The position numbers were made by a program, and so were the translations under genes. The notes under the pieces were generated by a model. It did no database searches. It saw nothing but the letters and a program-made list of their open reading frames with translations, and was not told where the DNA came from. A stretch of 64,000 bases of DNA from Prolixibacteraceae bacterium (GTDB lineage Bacteria > Bacteroidota > Bacteroidia > Bacteroidales > Prolixibacteraceae): assembly GCA_025210775.1 (NCBI GenBank), contig JAOARB010000018.1:34031-98030 (forward strand), written 5' to 3'. Of the stretch, positions 38,085 through 47,337 are shown one piece after another; position 1 is the first letter of the stretch; each line of letters begins with the position of its first letter.

Positions 38085-39098
38085 ATGAACAAAAGATTCA
38101 TATTCTTAATTTTTGTTATTTCGTATGCTGTTTTTGTTTCTTGTAATAGCAATTCAAGAGATGTTTCCTTGAAAAATACTAAGACGATTTCCTCTGTTGT
38201 TCATGTCGAGTCTATAATTAATCCAGAGATTAATTCTCAAAATTCGGAATCCAATGTGATGGATTTTTTCGGTAAAGACCTCTCTTCCGCAAATTTCTTT
38301 GCTAGATACGTACTCGGAGTTTCTGATGCTTCAAATCCTGAAGCTGCCTTGATCGCAAATACTTTTTTGTCTGATTCAATAGTCCAAAAAGCCTATGTTG
38401 CTGTGGATTCTGTTTTTAGTAATAAAAAGATGGATAAAGAAATGGAGAGTGCTTTTCACTATTTTAATTATCATTTTCCAAAACATCCTTTACCAAAAAT
38501 ATATACTGTAGTATCAGGGTTTAATAATAATTTGTTCTACAATAGTGAGGAGATTGGGATAAGTCTGGATCGATATCTTGGGGCTGATTGTGATTTTTAT
38601 CCTCTTCTTGGAATTCCAAGTTATAAGTACACAAAGATGACTCCTTCTCAAATACCTTTAGATGTTGTTGATTTGTGGTTGCGTATTCAGTTTCCTCTGT
38701 CTATTAAAAAAAGACAATTGGTTGACCACCTTATCTATGAAGGAAAGATCATTTATGCCATGTCTTACTGTTTTCCTGACCTGCCTCTTTATCGTATGAT
38801 AGGTTATTCAGAAGATCAGTGGAGATGGTGTTTGGATAGCGAATCAGGAATGTGGAACTATGTGGTAGATCAAAAATTACTTTTTGATACCAGTCGTTTA
38901 TTGATTCAGAAAATGGTTCGTCCTGCCCCTTTTACAAATTTCTTTACACCTAAATCTCCTGGACAGTGTGGACGTTGGATTGGTTTACGTATTATCCAAT
39001 CTTATATGAAGAGAAATCCAAAATGTACGTTGCAGGAGTTGTTACAAGAAAATAACGCCTCTAAGATTTTAAATCAGTCAGGATACGCTCCTTTATAG
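38085..39098 (+). CDS. gldB: GldB-like gliding motility lipoprotein
   Basis: A 337-residue lipoprotein with Cys20 in FVSCNSNS. Features recalled for the GldB family are visible: IGISLDRYLGADCDFYPLLGIP near 163-185, a middle segment LVDHLIYEGKIIYAMSY, GYSEDQWRWC, and the C-terminal PGQCGRWIGLRIIQSYM. GldB is essential for gliding and T9SS in Flavobacterium, but homologues occur in non-gliding Bacteroidota. No other gld gene is seen in this window. It is divergent from the barrel-nadE pair. The assignment rests on recalled motifs, so confidence is moderate. Confidence 0.75.
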   Translation: MNKRFIFLIFVISYAVFVSCNSNSRDVSLKNTKTISSVVHVESIINPEINSQNSESNVMDFFGKDLSSANFFARYVLGVSDASNPEAALIANTFLSDSIVQKAYVAVDSVFSNKKMDKEMESAFHYFNYHFPKHPLPKIYTVVSGFNNNLFYNSEEIGISLDRYLGADCDFYPLLGIPSYKYTKMTPSQIPLDVVDLWLRIQFPLSIKKRQLVDHLIYEGKIIYAMSYCFPDLPLYRMIGYSEDQWRWCLDSESGMWNYVVDQKLLFDTSRLLIQKMVRPAPFTNFFTPKSPGQCGRWIGLRIIQSYMKRNPKCTLQELLQENNASKILNQSGYAPL

Positions 39099-39560
39099 GT
39101 TTATTTGTTTTAGATCTAAACTTAAAAATGGTTATTCCTTTTAGAATGAAATCTTATAATGTTTGTTGATACTTAAATTACATTTAATGTTAACTAAAGA
39201 TAAAATTATATTATTAATGTTTTGTGTTTATTTGGCGTTTTTTGTCGATGTAAAATATTGAATGTTAGAAGCTTTAGCTGTTAGATGGTCTTTTTTATTG
39301 TATGGTAGCAATAAACTATTTGCAAATGTCTGATATTTGTTAGTTAGTATTTAATGTATGTTTCGTTATATTTGCATATAATCGTTATGTGTAAGGTTAA
39401 TTTTAATTGTAGTCTCGTATGAAAATCGTGACTATACTTTAAATTTAACTTTAATGATGATTGTAATGCTGTGATAAAAGAAATTTTATCGTGGTTATTA
39501 TTTATGATGAAAGTAATTCTCTTTTTAAGAGAGTGTCCCTAAAATCAAATATGTAAATCT
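39099..39560 (+). promoter_or_regulatory. Leader region of susC pair 3
   Basis: No gene seen. TATATTTG at 39367-39374 is an exact -7 match, with TTAG 19 bases upstream (39344-39347). The predicted leader of about 180 bases has a 7-bp hairpin closed by a GAAA tetraloop (GATAAAA at 39473-39479, TTTTATC at 39484-39490) and a small TCTCTT/AAGAGA hairpin at 39518-39532. TAAAATCAAATAT just before the start codon is shared with the susC at 24430. Confidence 0.5.
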
Positions 39561-42500
39561 ATGAGAAGACAATTTTTATTGTTAGTTCTCCTGATGCTTA
39601 CAAGTGTATCAGGAGTTCTAGCCCAGACGTTGTATGTTCAAGGTACAGTGACTGGAAAAGACGATCATCAACCTATTCCTGGTGTTTCTGTTGTTATCAA
39701 AGGTACAACAGTAGGTACTATCACTGATTTTGATGGTAACTACAAAATTAAAGTGCCATCAAAAGATGACTTTCTTCAATTCTCCTATGTTGGAATGAAA
39801 ACAGAAGAAATCCTTATTGGAAATCAATCTCAAATTAACGTAGAACTTGCTTCAGATGCGATCAATGTAGATGAGGTGATGGTTGTAGGTTATGGTACTG
39901 TAAAGAAAAGTGAATCTACTGGTGCCATTACTTCTGTAAAGTCTGAAGAATTAGCAAAAGCTCCTGTTGCCTCAGTAGCTCAAGCACTTCAAGGAAAAGC
40001 GACTGGTGTTCAAGTTATCTCTACTAGTGGTAGAGCTGGTGATGAAACACAAATTAGTTTGCGTGGTAACGGTTCATTAAGTGCAGGTAACAGCGTACTT
40101 TATATCATTGATGGAGTTTCTCAATCTTCTATGGGAAATATCTCTCCTCAAGATATTGAAAGCATGGAAATCCTTAAAGATGCTGCTTCTACTGCAATCT
40201 ACGGTTCTCGTGCTGCCAATGGTGTAATTTTGATTACAACGAAGAATGGTAAAGCAGGTAAATCATCTGTTAATGTAAATGCTTACTATGGAATTCAAAG
40301 TCTTGTTAAAAGACCTGATCTTCTAAATGCAGAAGAGTATGTAAGAGTTCAAAATGCAGCCATTCTTAACGGAGAAGGTGCAGATAGCCCTAATTTTCTT
40401 CCAGCTCCAACAACTGAAACTGATTGGATGGATCTTGTGATGAGAGATCAAGCAACAGTTCAGAATTATCAAGCTAGTTTTAGTTCAGGAAATGAGAAAA
40501 CACAATTCTACTGGTCTGGTTCATATTTCGATCAAGAAGGTGTGGTAAAACAAGATCAGTACAAAAAATATCGTACAAAATTAAACTTAACTCATCGTGT
40601 AAGCGATTGGATGAAGTTAGGTGTTAACTCTTATTTCTCTGCATCTGAAAGTACTCCTCTAAGCGAAGATAATAGTATCTATCAGCCATGGAGTGGTGCA
40701 ATGAAAGCGCAACCAAATGTAAAGCCAACAGATGAAAATGGAAATCCTGCTGTTTATCAGGGCTTTACAAATCCTCTTTTTGCATTTCAAAGACAATTGA
40801 CTGATAAGTGGACAAACCTAGGTGGTGTGTTTTTTGCTGATGTAACTCCATTTAAAGGTTTTGTATGGCACTCAAGTGTAAGTGGCAACTTATCTTTAAG
40901 AAGATATAATCGTTATGATTCTCCAGAGTCTAGACAAGGATTAGATGGAGATAATAATCCACTAGGAAAAGGTTATTATTCAATGGATTATAATAGAGAT
41001 TTTCTTGTTGAGAATACATTTACTTATAAAGGAGCTCTTCTTGATGGCGATCTAACTTATACAGCACTTTTGGGACATTCTTTCCAAAAATGGCAATATG
41101 AAGATGCATATGTTCAAGGGCAAGGTTTCCCATCAGAATCATTAAAATGGTTGTCTTCTGCAGGTGAAATTACAAATGGACGTAGTTATTATAAAGCTAA
41201 TGCATTAGAATCATACTTCTCTCGTCTTCAAATGTCTTACCAAGGACGTTATAACTTAATGTTGTCTTTACGTAGAGATGCTTCTTCGAAATTTGCGAAA
41301 GAGAATAATAGTGGAATTTTCCCAGCAGTTTCTGCAGGTTGGAATGTTTCAAATGAAGAGTTCTTCCCAGAGGATTTCGTAATCTCTACTTTAGGGCTTC
41401 GAGCTTCTTTTGGTGTAACAGGTAACCAGTCGGGTATTAGTTATGCTTCAGGACAAAATTTGTTGGTTTCAGGTAAAAACTACAATGGAAAACCTGGTAT
41501 TGCAGCAACAACAGTTTATAATCCTGATCTTACATGGGAGAAATCACGTTCTTATAACGTAGGTCTTAACTTAGGAATGTTTGATGAAAGATTGACATTG
41601 ACTGGTGATGCTTATATTAAGGAGAGTGACGACTTGCTAAACAATGTCTCTATTACTCATGAGTCAGGCTTTAGAACGAAAAAAGCCAATGTTGGTAAAA
41701 CAAAAAACAGTGGATTTGAGGTAGGACTTAATTATACTGCAATTAAGAATTCTGATTTAACTCTTAGCTTTAATGCAAACATGTCTTATAACAAGAGTGA
41801 GGTTCTTGATTCTGGTAAAAAAGATAAAGATTACTTTACTACAGGGTTTGTATCTATCGTTAAAGAAGGTTATGCTATTGGATCTTTTGAACTTTTAGAG
41901 TTCCAAGGGGTGGCTAATGAAAAGATTGAATACAGAGATTCTAAAGGAGTTGTCAGAACTGTAGTTGAACCAGGACAAGCAGTCTTTACTGATGTAAATG
42001 GTGATGGTAGAATTAACGATTCAGATAAGAAAGTTTACGAAGGTGGTATTGCTCCAATCTTTGGTGGTTTAGGTGTTAGTCTAGATTATAAGGATTTTGA
42101 TTTCCATATTACTGCACAGTATTCATTAGGAAAGAAAACTTATAACATGAACCACATTTCTATGGTTAGCGGTGCTCCATTAAGTAAAAGTAAAGGATAC
42201 TCTAAGAACATGATTTCTGATCAGTTGAATTATTGGACTCCTGAAAATCATTCAGCTATTCCTGCTCCAACTACTAATTCTAAAATTAGTTCTTGGAATA
42301 ACCAAAACTCATCTCGCTTCTTAGAAGATGCTGATTATCTACGTATTTCAGATGTAACATTGGGGTATAGCTTTGGAAAACATGTAAGTTTCCTTAAATC
42401 AGCTAGGGTATATGTTCAAGCACGTAACTTGTTTACTTTCACTGGTTACTCAGGACTTGATCCAGAGGTTCAGTATATAGATCCAGAGAGAACAAACAAC

Positions 42501-42578
42501 AAAGTTACTGCAGGTGTGGATAACGGTGGTATTCCAAACAGCCGTACTTTCTTAGTTGGTCTTAACTTAAACTTCTAA
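39561..42578 (+). CDS. SusC/RagA family TonB-linked outer membrane transporter (pair 3)
   Basis: A 1005-residue outer-membrane transporter. Signal peptide 1-22 ends at GVLAQ. The carboxypeptidase-regulatory-like domain (about 25-98) contains PIPGVSVVIKGT and TDFDGNYKIKVP. The TonB box/plug begins VDEVMVVGYGTVKKSESTGA; the plug contains QISLRGNGSLSAGNSVLYII. The barrel ends LVGLNLNF. It is more standard than pairs 1 and 2 in sequence. It lies 9 bases ahead of its SusD partner. No substrate-degrading enzyme is adjacent. Confidence 0.94.
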   Translation: MRRQFLLLVLLMLTSVSGVLAQTLYVQGTVTGKDDHQPIPGVSVVIKGTTVGTITDFDGNYKIKVPSKDDFLQFSYVGMKTEEILIGNQSQINVELASDAINVDEVMVVGYGTVKKSESTGAITSVKSEELAKAPVASVAQALQGKATGVQVISTSGRAGDETQISLRGNGSLSAGNSVLYIIDGVSQSSMGNISPQDIESMEILKDAASTAIYGSRAANGVILITTKNGKAGKSSVNVNAYYGIQSLVKRPDLLNAEEYVRVQNAAILNGEGADSPNFLPAPTTETDWMDLVMRDQATVQNYQASFSSGNEKTQFYWSGSYFDQEGVVKQDQYKKYRTKLNLTHRVSDWMKLGVNSYFSASESTPLSEDNSIYQPWSGAMKAQPNVKPTDENGNPAVYQGFTNPLFAFQRQLTDKWTNLGGVFFADVTPFKGFVWHSSVSGNLSLRRYNRYDSPESRQGLDGDNNPLGKGYYSMDYNRDFLVENTFTYKGALLDGDLTYTALLGHSFQKWQYEDAYVQGQGFPSESLKWLSSAGEITNGRSYYKANALESYFSRLQMSYQGRYNLMLSLRRDASSKFAKENNSGIFPAVSAGWNVSNEEFFPEDFVISTLGLRASFGVTGNQSGISYASGQNLLVSGKNYNGKPGIAATTVYNPDLTWEKSRSYNVGLNLGMFDERLTLTGDAYIKESDDLLNNVSITHESGFRTKKANVGKTKNSGFEVGLNYTAIKNSDLTLSFNANMSYNKSEVLDSGKKDKDYFTTGFVSIVKEGYAIGSFELLEFQGVANEKIEYRDSKGVVRTVVEPGQAVFTDVNGDGRINDSDKKVYEGGIAPIFGGLGVSLDYKDFDFHITAQYSLGKKTYNMNHISMVSGAPLSKSKGYSKNMISDQLNYWTPENHSAIPAPTTNSKISSWNNQNSSRFLEDADYLRISDVTLGYSFGKHVSFLKSARVYVQARNLFTFTGYSGLDPEVQYIDPERTNNKVTAGVDNGGIPNSRTFLVGLNLNF

Positions 42579-42587
42579 AACGTATAA

Positions 42588-43787
42588 ATGATGAAAAAAA
42601 GTACTTATATATTATTGCTCGTTTTCTCATTGATGTTTGCATCATGTGAAAGTGAATTAGATTTGCCATCTCAGGCAAGTATTAATGCAGAGTCAAACAC
42701 TACGGTGAAGGATGTGGATGCCATGGTCATTGGTATCTATAACAAGATGTTAAAGGTTTCAAATTATGAATATATGAATCATATGTTTCCAATGTTTCTT
42801 GCAGATAACCTAAAAGGTATCTCAGTTGCTTGGTTTCAGATTAATAATGCAATGAAACATGAGGTTCCTTCGGGAGATATCTTGTTGAATTATATGTATT
42901 ATCCTCAATATGAGGCTATCAATAGATGTAATAATGTAATCAAACAGGAGGTTGCAACACCAGCTCAAAAGAGTGCTGCTTATTACTGTCGTGCTCTAAG
43001 TCATTTACGTCTATATGATGTTTTTGGTGCGGTACCTTTTATTAAAGAGGATTATGTAATCGATACTCCGGTTGCTCCTTTGACAGATGCTCAGCTTTTA
43101 GAAGCCATTGCTGAAGATTTACGTTTTGCATCAGAACATGGAGCAGACTTTGATACTTCTGATAGAGCTGAGTCTTATTCAGGTGTAACTAAGTTCGCTG
43201 CAAAAGCATTGCTTGCACGTGTTTATCGTTTGCAGGGAAAAATAGCTGATGCGGGTAAAGTGGCTGAAGAAGTGATTACTTCTGGTAAATTTGAATTAGC
43301 TTCTAATCCAGCAGAGAATTTAGGAGAAATGATTTTCCAGTTTACAGGAACAATAAAAGATGGTAGTAGAATAGGAAATCTAATGTCTATTGGTACATAT
43401 GGATGGAATTGTTTTTCTGCTTCAGATGATTTAGTAGCATTAATCCAGGGTGATGATACTCGTAGTAACGTTTTTAACAAAGAAGTTAAAAATGGTAATG
43501 AATATTTCTTTCCTACAAAGTATAAAACCAATATTGATGCTAGTGTCATTATTTCACGTCTTTCTGAGATGTATTTGATCTCTGCAGAAGCTGGTAATGC
43601 AAATCGTTTGACAGAGTTCCAAGCAGTACGTAAATCGTCACTTTCTCTAGAGAATGAACGTCGTCTTGAGCTATGTTTTGAAGCAGGTATTCGTTGGGAA
43701 GATATTAAGTTGAGTGGTAAAGATGATTATACACTACCTTATCCTGATGCTGCAACATCTTCAAATCCATTATTAAAGAGACCATAA
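42588..43787 (+). CDS. SusD/RagB family surface lipoprotein (pair 3)
   Basis: A nutrient-binding lipoprotein with Cys20 after LMFAS. It is short at 399 residues compared with the usual 450-600. The mature start ESELDLPSQASINAESNTTV is typical, an early TPR-like helix reads KSAAYYCRALSHLRLYDVFG, and the C-terminal RagB segment is present (NERRLELCFEAGIRWEDIKL), so it does not look truncated at either end. Some middle loops are probably shorter. It is followed by a strong terminator. Confidence 0.92.
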   Translation: MMKKSTYILLLVFSLMFASCESELDLPSQASINAESNTTVKDVDAMVIGIYNKMLKVSNYEYMNHMFPMFLADNLKGISVAWFQINNAMKHEVPSGDILLNYMYYPQYEAINRCNNVIKQEVATPAQKSAAYYCRALSHLRLYDVFGAVPFIKEDYVIDTPVAPLTDAQLLEAIAEDLRFASEHGADFDTSDRAESYSGVTKFAAKALLARVYRLQGKIADAGKVAEEVITSGKFELASNPAENLGEMIFQFTGTIKDGSRIGNLMSIGTYGWNCFSASDDLVALIQGDDTRSNVFNKEVKNGNEYFFPTKYKTNIDASVIISRLSEMYLISAEAGNANRLTEFQAVRKSSLSLENERRLELCFEAGIRWEDIKLSGKDDYTLPYPDAATSSNPLLKRP

Positions 43788-43805
43788 TTAACTCTTTATA
43801 ATTCC

Positions 43806-43848
43806 AAAAAGAGAGATTTCTTTAAATAGAGATCTCTCTTTTTTTTTG
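43806..43848 (+). terminator. Intrinsic terminator after SusC/SusD pair 3
   Basis: An 11-bp perfect stem (AAAAGAGAGAT / ATCTCTCTTTT) with a 14-base loop, running into a long T-run. Confidence 0.9.
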
Positions 43849-44155
43849 CTTTAAAAATCTTTGTTTGGAGATTTATTTAGTGTCCAGCTAGTATTGTTGT
43901 CGTGTCAGTGCCTTAATATCGAGCTCTATATTCTTATGAATATTTGAGTTGTTTGTTACTATATTGTTTAGGTTTATAGAGGTAAGTAATAACCTATTGA
44001 ATCATTTTATGATATAGGTAATCTTCTCTTTTTTATTAATGTACTAGATTAAAAAATATCTTTGGTTTGTATTTAAGGGCTGAAAGCAACACATTAATGG
44101 GGTTAAAAGAAAGAAAATGTTAAATTTGTATTGGATAGGATACTAAAATCAAACG
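43849..44155 (+). promoter_or_regulatory. Promoter region of the nadB operon
   Basis: About 300 AT-rich bases without a gene. TAAATTTG at 44121-44128 is an exact TAnnTTTG match and places the start near 44135, about 20 bases before nadB. No TTTG is found at -33. TAAAATCAAA lies immediately before the ATG. Confidence 0.5.
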
Positions 44156-45700
44156 ATGAAATCTTATAACTTCGATTACATTATTGTTGGGAGTGGTCTT
44201 GCAGGACTAGCTACTGCATTACATGCTTCAGAACACGGGAATGTTGCAATTCTCACCAAATCCTCTGCGGAGATAAGCAACTCTCATAATGCCCAAGGAG
44301 GCATTGCGTGTGTTTACGACATAGAGGATAAACCAGAGAATCACATCTCTGATACTTTAGTTGCTGGTAGAGGGCTTTGTGAGGAGGACTCCGTAGAAAT
44401 ACTTGTCAAAGAAGGTGTCGATAGAGTGAAAGAGGTGATTCAGATGGGAATGAAGTTTGATACAGATGAACACGGAAATATTATTCTAGGACTTGAAGGT
44501 GGTCATTCTCAAAGGAGAATACTTCATGCTGGTGGAGATGCTACTGGAGCAAAACTAACTGAGTTTATGCTACAGGAGGTGAAAAAGCTTTCTAATGTAA
44601 CCATCTTTGAAAGTTTATGTGCTATTGAGATTCTACACAATGAAAATCAAGCACAAGGTATTATGGCTTGGGACCTTCAAACTAAAGAGACCAAACTATT
44701 TTATGGAGGTTGTACTGTACTAGCAAGTGGAGGGATCTCAAAAATCTACACCCGTTCGACTAACCCAGAGACTGCAACAGGGGATGGGGTTTCTCTTGCT
44801 ATTGATGCAGGAGTAAAGGTTCGAGATCTAGAATTTATACAATTTCACCCATCTGCTCTTGCTTTAGAAGGGCTTCCGTCCTTTTTGATAAGTGAAGCAG
44901 TAAGAGGCGAAGGTGCTTACCTTTTAAATAATAAAGGTGAGAGATTTATGTTGGACAAACATCCGAATGCAGAACTTGCACCAAGAGATGTGGTTGCGAG
45001 TTCAATTTTTCAAGAGATGAAAAAAAGTGGGCAGCCATATGTGCATTTGAGTATAAAACATTTAGATGCTGAACATATGAAGAAGCGTTTTCAATCGATT
45101 AATCGTTTTCTTTTAAATGCAGGTCTAGATTTTACTAAAGAAGATATTCCAGTAGCTCCTGCGGCCCATTATATGGTTGGTGGAATTACCACTGATTTGG
45201 ATGGACAAACCTCAATGTCTCGTCTCTATGCTATTGGAGAAGTGGCTTCAACAGGTGTTATGGGTGCTAATAGATTGGCAAGTAATTCATTGTTAGAATG
45301 CTTGGTGTTTGCAAAAAGGGCCGTTGATCATAGCATTTTGAATTATGGTGAAGTTGTTTCAATAGAATCAGATAGCAATGAAAATATATTGCCAGAAGCC
45401 AATACAGAGACCTTAGACCAATATCTAGATATCCGTAAGTCGATAAGTGAGATTATGATGAATTATGTTGGTATTCTAAGGTCTAAAGAGGGTTTGAATA
45501 GCGCAGATATGCTTCTACAGAAAGAATTTAAAAAGATTAAAGAACCACAATCTGTTCAAGGTCAAGAGCTCGCTAGAATGATTAAAACCTGTAGAATAAT
45601 TGTTAGAATGGCTCTAAAAAGAGAAGAGTCTAGAGGAGGACATATCCGAATAGACTTTCCAGAATTGAGTTTGGCATATGAATCTCATTCTGAACATTAA
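44156..45700 (+). CDS. nadB: L-aspartate oxidase
   Basis: A flavoenzyme oxidising L-aspartate to iminoaspartate, the first step of de novo NAD synthesis. The FAD-binding motif is VGSGLAGLATALHASEHG at residues 12-29. Conserved fumarate reductase/aspartate oxidase segments follow: SHNAQGGIA, GGHSQRRILHAGGDATG near 118-134, FIQFHPSAL near 228 and an active-site Arg in EAVRGEGAYL. The C-terminal helical domain contains RGGHIRIDFP. The 514-residue length is standard. It is followed by nadC after 69 bases. The partner nadA is not in the window. Confidence 0.95.
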   Translation: MKSYNFDYIIVGSGLAGLATALHASEHGNVAILTKSSAEISNSHNAQGGIACVYDIEDKPENHISDTLVAGRGLCEEDSVEILVKEGVDRVKEVIQMGMKFDTDEHGNIILGLEGGHSQRRILHAGGDATGAKLTEFMLQEVKKLSNVTIFESLCAIEILHNENQAQGIMAWDLQTKETKLFYGGCTVLASGGISKIYTRSTNPETATGDGVSLAIDAGVKVRDLEFIQFHPSALALEGLPSFLISEAVRGEGAYLLNNKGERFMLDKHPNAELAPRDVVASSIFQEMKKSGQPYVHLSIKHLDAEHMKKRFQSINRFLLNAGLDFTKEDIPVAPAAHYMVGGITTDLDGQTSMSRLYAIGEVASTGVMGANRLASNSLLECLVFAKRAVDHSILNYGEVVSIESDSNENILPEANTETLDQYLDIRKSISEIMMNYVGILRSKEGLNSADMLLQKEFKKIKEPQSVQGQELARMIKTCRIIVRMALKREESRGGHIRIDFPELSLAYESHSEH

Positions 45701-45769
45701 TAAAACTTTAATAAAGTAAAAAAAATATTTTTGTTAGATTGCAACAAATAGAAAACGCAAATACTAAAT

Positions 45770-46612
45770 ATGAAATTAAATATATCAGAGATTAATTTCC
45801 TTATAGAAAGCGCTTTAAAGGAAGATATTAACCAAGGAGATATCACAACCTTAAATATTATTCCACAAGAGAAGCAAGCGACTGCAACAATGCATACCAA
45901 AGAGGCTGGAGTAATTGCTGGATTGGATATTGCTAAAGAAGTTTTCCATCGTATCGACTCATCTATCGAGTGGGAACCTCAAGTAGCAGAAGGAGAATAT
46001 GTGGAAAAAGGAACTGTTATTCTTAAGATGAAAGGTTCTTATGCTTCTTTGTTGATTGCAGAAAGAACTGCATTAAACTTTCTACAACGTACATCGGGTA
46101 TTGCTACTGAGACTCATAAGTATGTTGCTTTGACAGAAGGAACAAATACAAAAATATTAGATACACGCAAGACCCTTCCTGCTTATCGCCATTTGGATAA
46201 ATATGCTGTCTTTGCTGGCGGTGGAACAAACCATAGAATGGGACTTTATGATATGGTGATGATAAAAGATAACCATATTAAGATGGCAGGAACGATAACC
46301 AAAGCTGTAGAGCAAATTCGTGCAGAAATACCTAATTCCATTAAGATAGAAGTGGAAACAACTTCTTTTAAAGAGGTTGAAGAGGCTGTTGCTGTTGGAG
46401 TCGATATTATCATGTTGGATAATATGGATAATGATTTGACTCGCAAATGTGTGGATTATATTGGAGGAAGAGCTAAAGTTGAAGCTTCCGGAAATATGTC
46501 TCTAGAACGCATTGCTTCTGTTGCTGCAACAGGTGTTGATTTTATCTCTGTTGGAGCAATTACACATTCTGTGAAAGCATTAGATATCAGTATGAATTTT
46601 GTGACTAAATGA
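45770..46612 (+). CDS. nadC: Nicotinate-nucleotide pyrophosphorylase (carboxylating)
   Basis: Quinolinate phosphoribosyltransferase, which makes nicotinate mononucleotide. Family motifs are EDINQGDITT at about 17-26, AERTALNFLQRTSGIAT near 97-113, ILDTRKTLPAYR near 126-137, a GGGTNHRMGLYDMVMIKDNH segment near 149-168, and EVETTSFKEVEEA. The 280-residue length is typical. Its stop codon overlaps the coaX start (ATGA), so NAD and CoA synthesis genes are translationally coupled here. Confidence 0.96.
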   Translation: MKLNISEINFLIESALKEDINQGDITTLNIIPQEKQATATMHTKEAGVIAGLDIAKEVFHRIDSSIEWEPQVAEGEYVEKGTVILKMKGSYASLLIAERTALNFLQRTSGIATETHKYVALTEGTNTKILDTRKTLPAYRHLDKYAVFAGGGTNHRMGLYDMVMIKDNHIKMAGTITKAVEQIRAEIPNSIKIEVETTSFKEVEEAVAVGVDIIMLDNMDNDLTRKCVDYIGGRAKVEASGNMSLERIASVAATGVDFISVGAITHSVKALDISMNFVTK

Positions 46613-47337
46613 GTCAGTTAATTATCGACATAGGTAATACTAGAGTAAAGTATGCAATCTTTGATGATTACCAGTTAATAGAACAAGATTGTAGTCAAGA
46701 TATAGATGTTGAACTAATATACAAGTGGGTAAAACACTACGCAATAAAGAAAGTTCTTGTTTCTGATGTTAGAAATATTCGAACGAAAGTGGAACCTATT
46801 TTGTTCGAAAAGATAGATACTGTTCTTTTTCTTGATGAAAATACGCGATTACCTATTAAGAATCACTATCGAACTCCGTCTACATTAGGGAAGGATCGAA
46901 TAGCTGCAGTAGTAGGTGCATGGCATCAATATCCAAATAAAAATTGTTTGGTAGTTGATGCAGGTACAGCAATAACATATGATTTTTTAGATGCTTCTGG
47001 AACTTATTTAGGAGGGAATATTTCTCCTGGTTTGATGACAAGATTTAGATCTTTGCATGATTATACAGGGAAATTACCTTTGTTAGAAGAGTCAGAAATA
47101 AAAGAAGAAATAGGAAAAGATACTACCAATGCCATAACAAGTGGCGTGGAATTAGGAATAATTTTTGAAGTAGAGAGATATATCAGCTACTTCAGTAAAA
47201 AATATAGTGATCTTCACGTTATTATAACAGGAGGGGATGCTCTTTTCTTTGAAAGAAATCTAAAAAATTCCATATTTGTAGACTTAAATGTAACGTTAAC
47301 AGGACTAAACCGAATCCTCATATATAATGACAAATAA
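46609..47337 (+). CDS. coaX: Type III pantothenate kinase
   Basis: Catalyses the first step of coenzyme A synthesis. It has the ASKHA-fold motifs IDIGNTRVKYAIFDD near residues 6-20, GKDRIAAVVGAW near 100, and VVDAGTAITYDF near 115. The 242-residue length is standard for CoaX. It overlaps nadC by 4 bases and the following outer-membrane protein gene by 11 bases, so the operon continues without a break. Confidence 0.94.
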   Translation: MSQLIIDIGNTRVKYAIFDDYQLIEQDCSQDIDVELIYKWVKHYAIKKVLVSDVRNIRTKVEPILFEKIDTVLFLDENTRLPIKNHYRTPSTLGKDRIAAVVGAWHQYPNKNCLVVDAGTAITYDFLDASGTYLGGNISPGLMTRFRSLHDYTGKLPLLEESEIKEEIGKDTTNAITSGVELGIIFEVERYISYFSKKYSDLHVIITGGDALFFERNLKNSIFVDLNVTLTGLNRILIYNDK

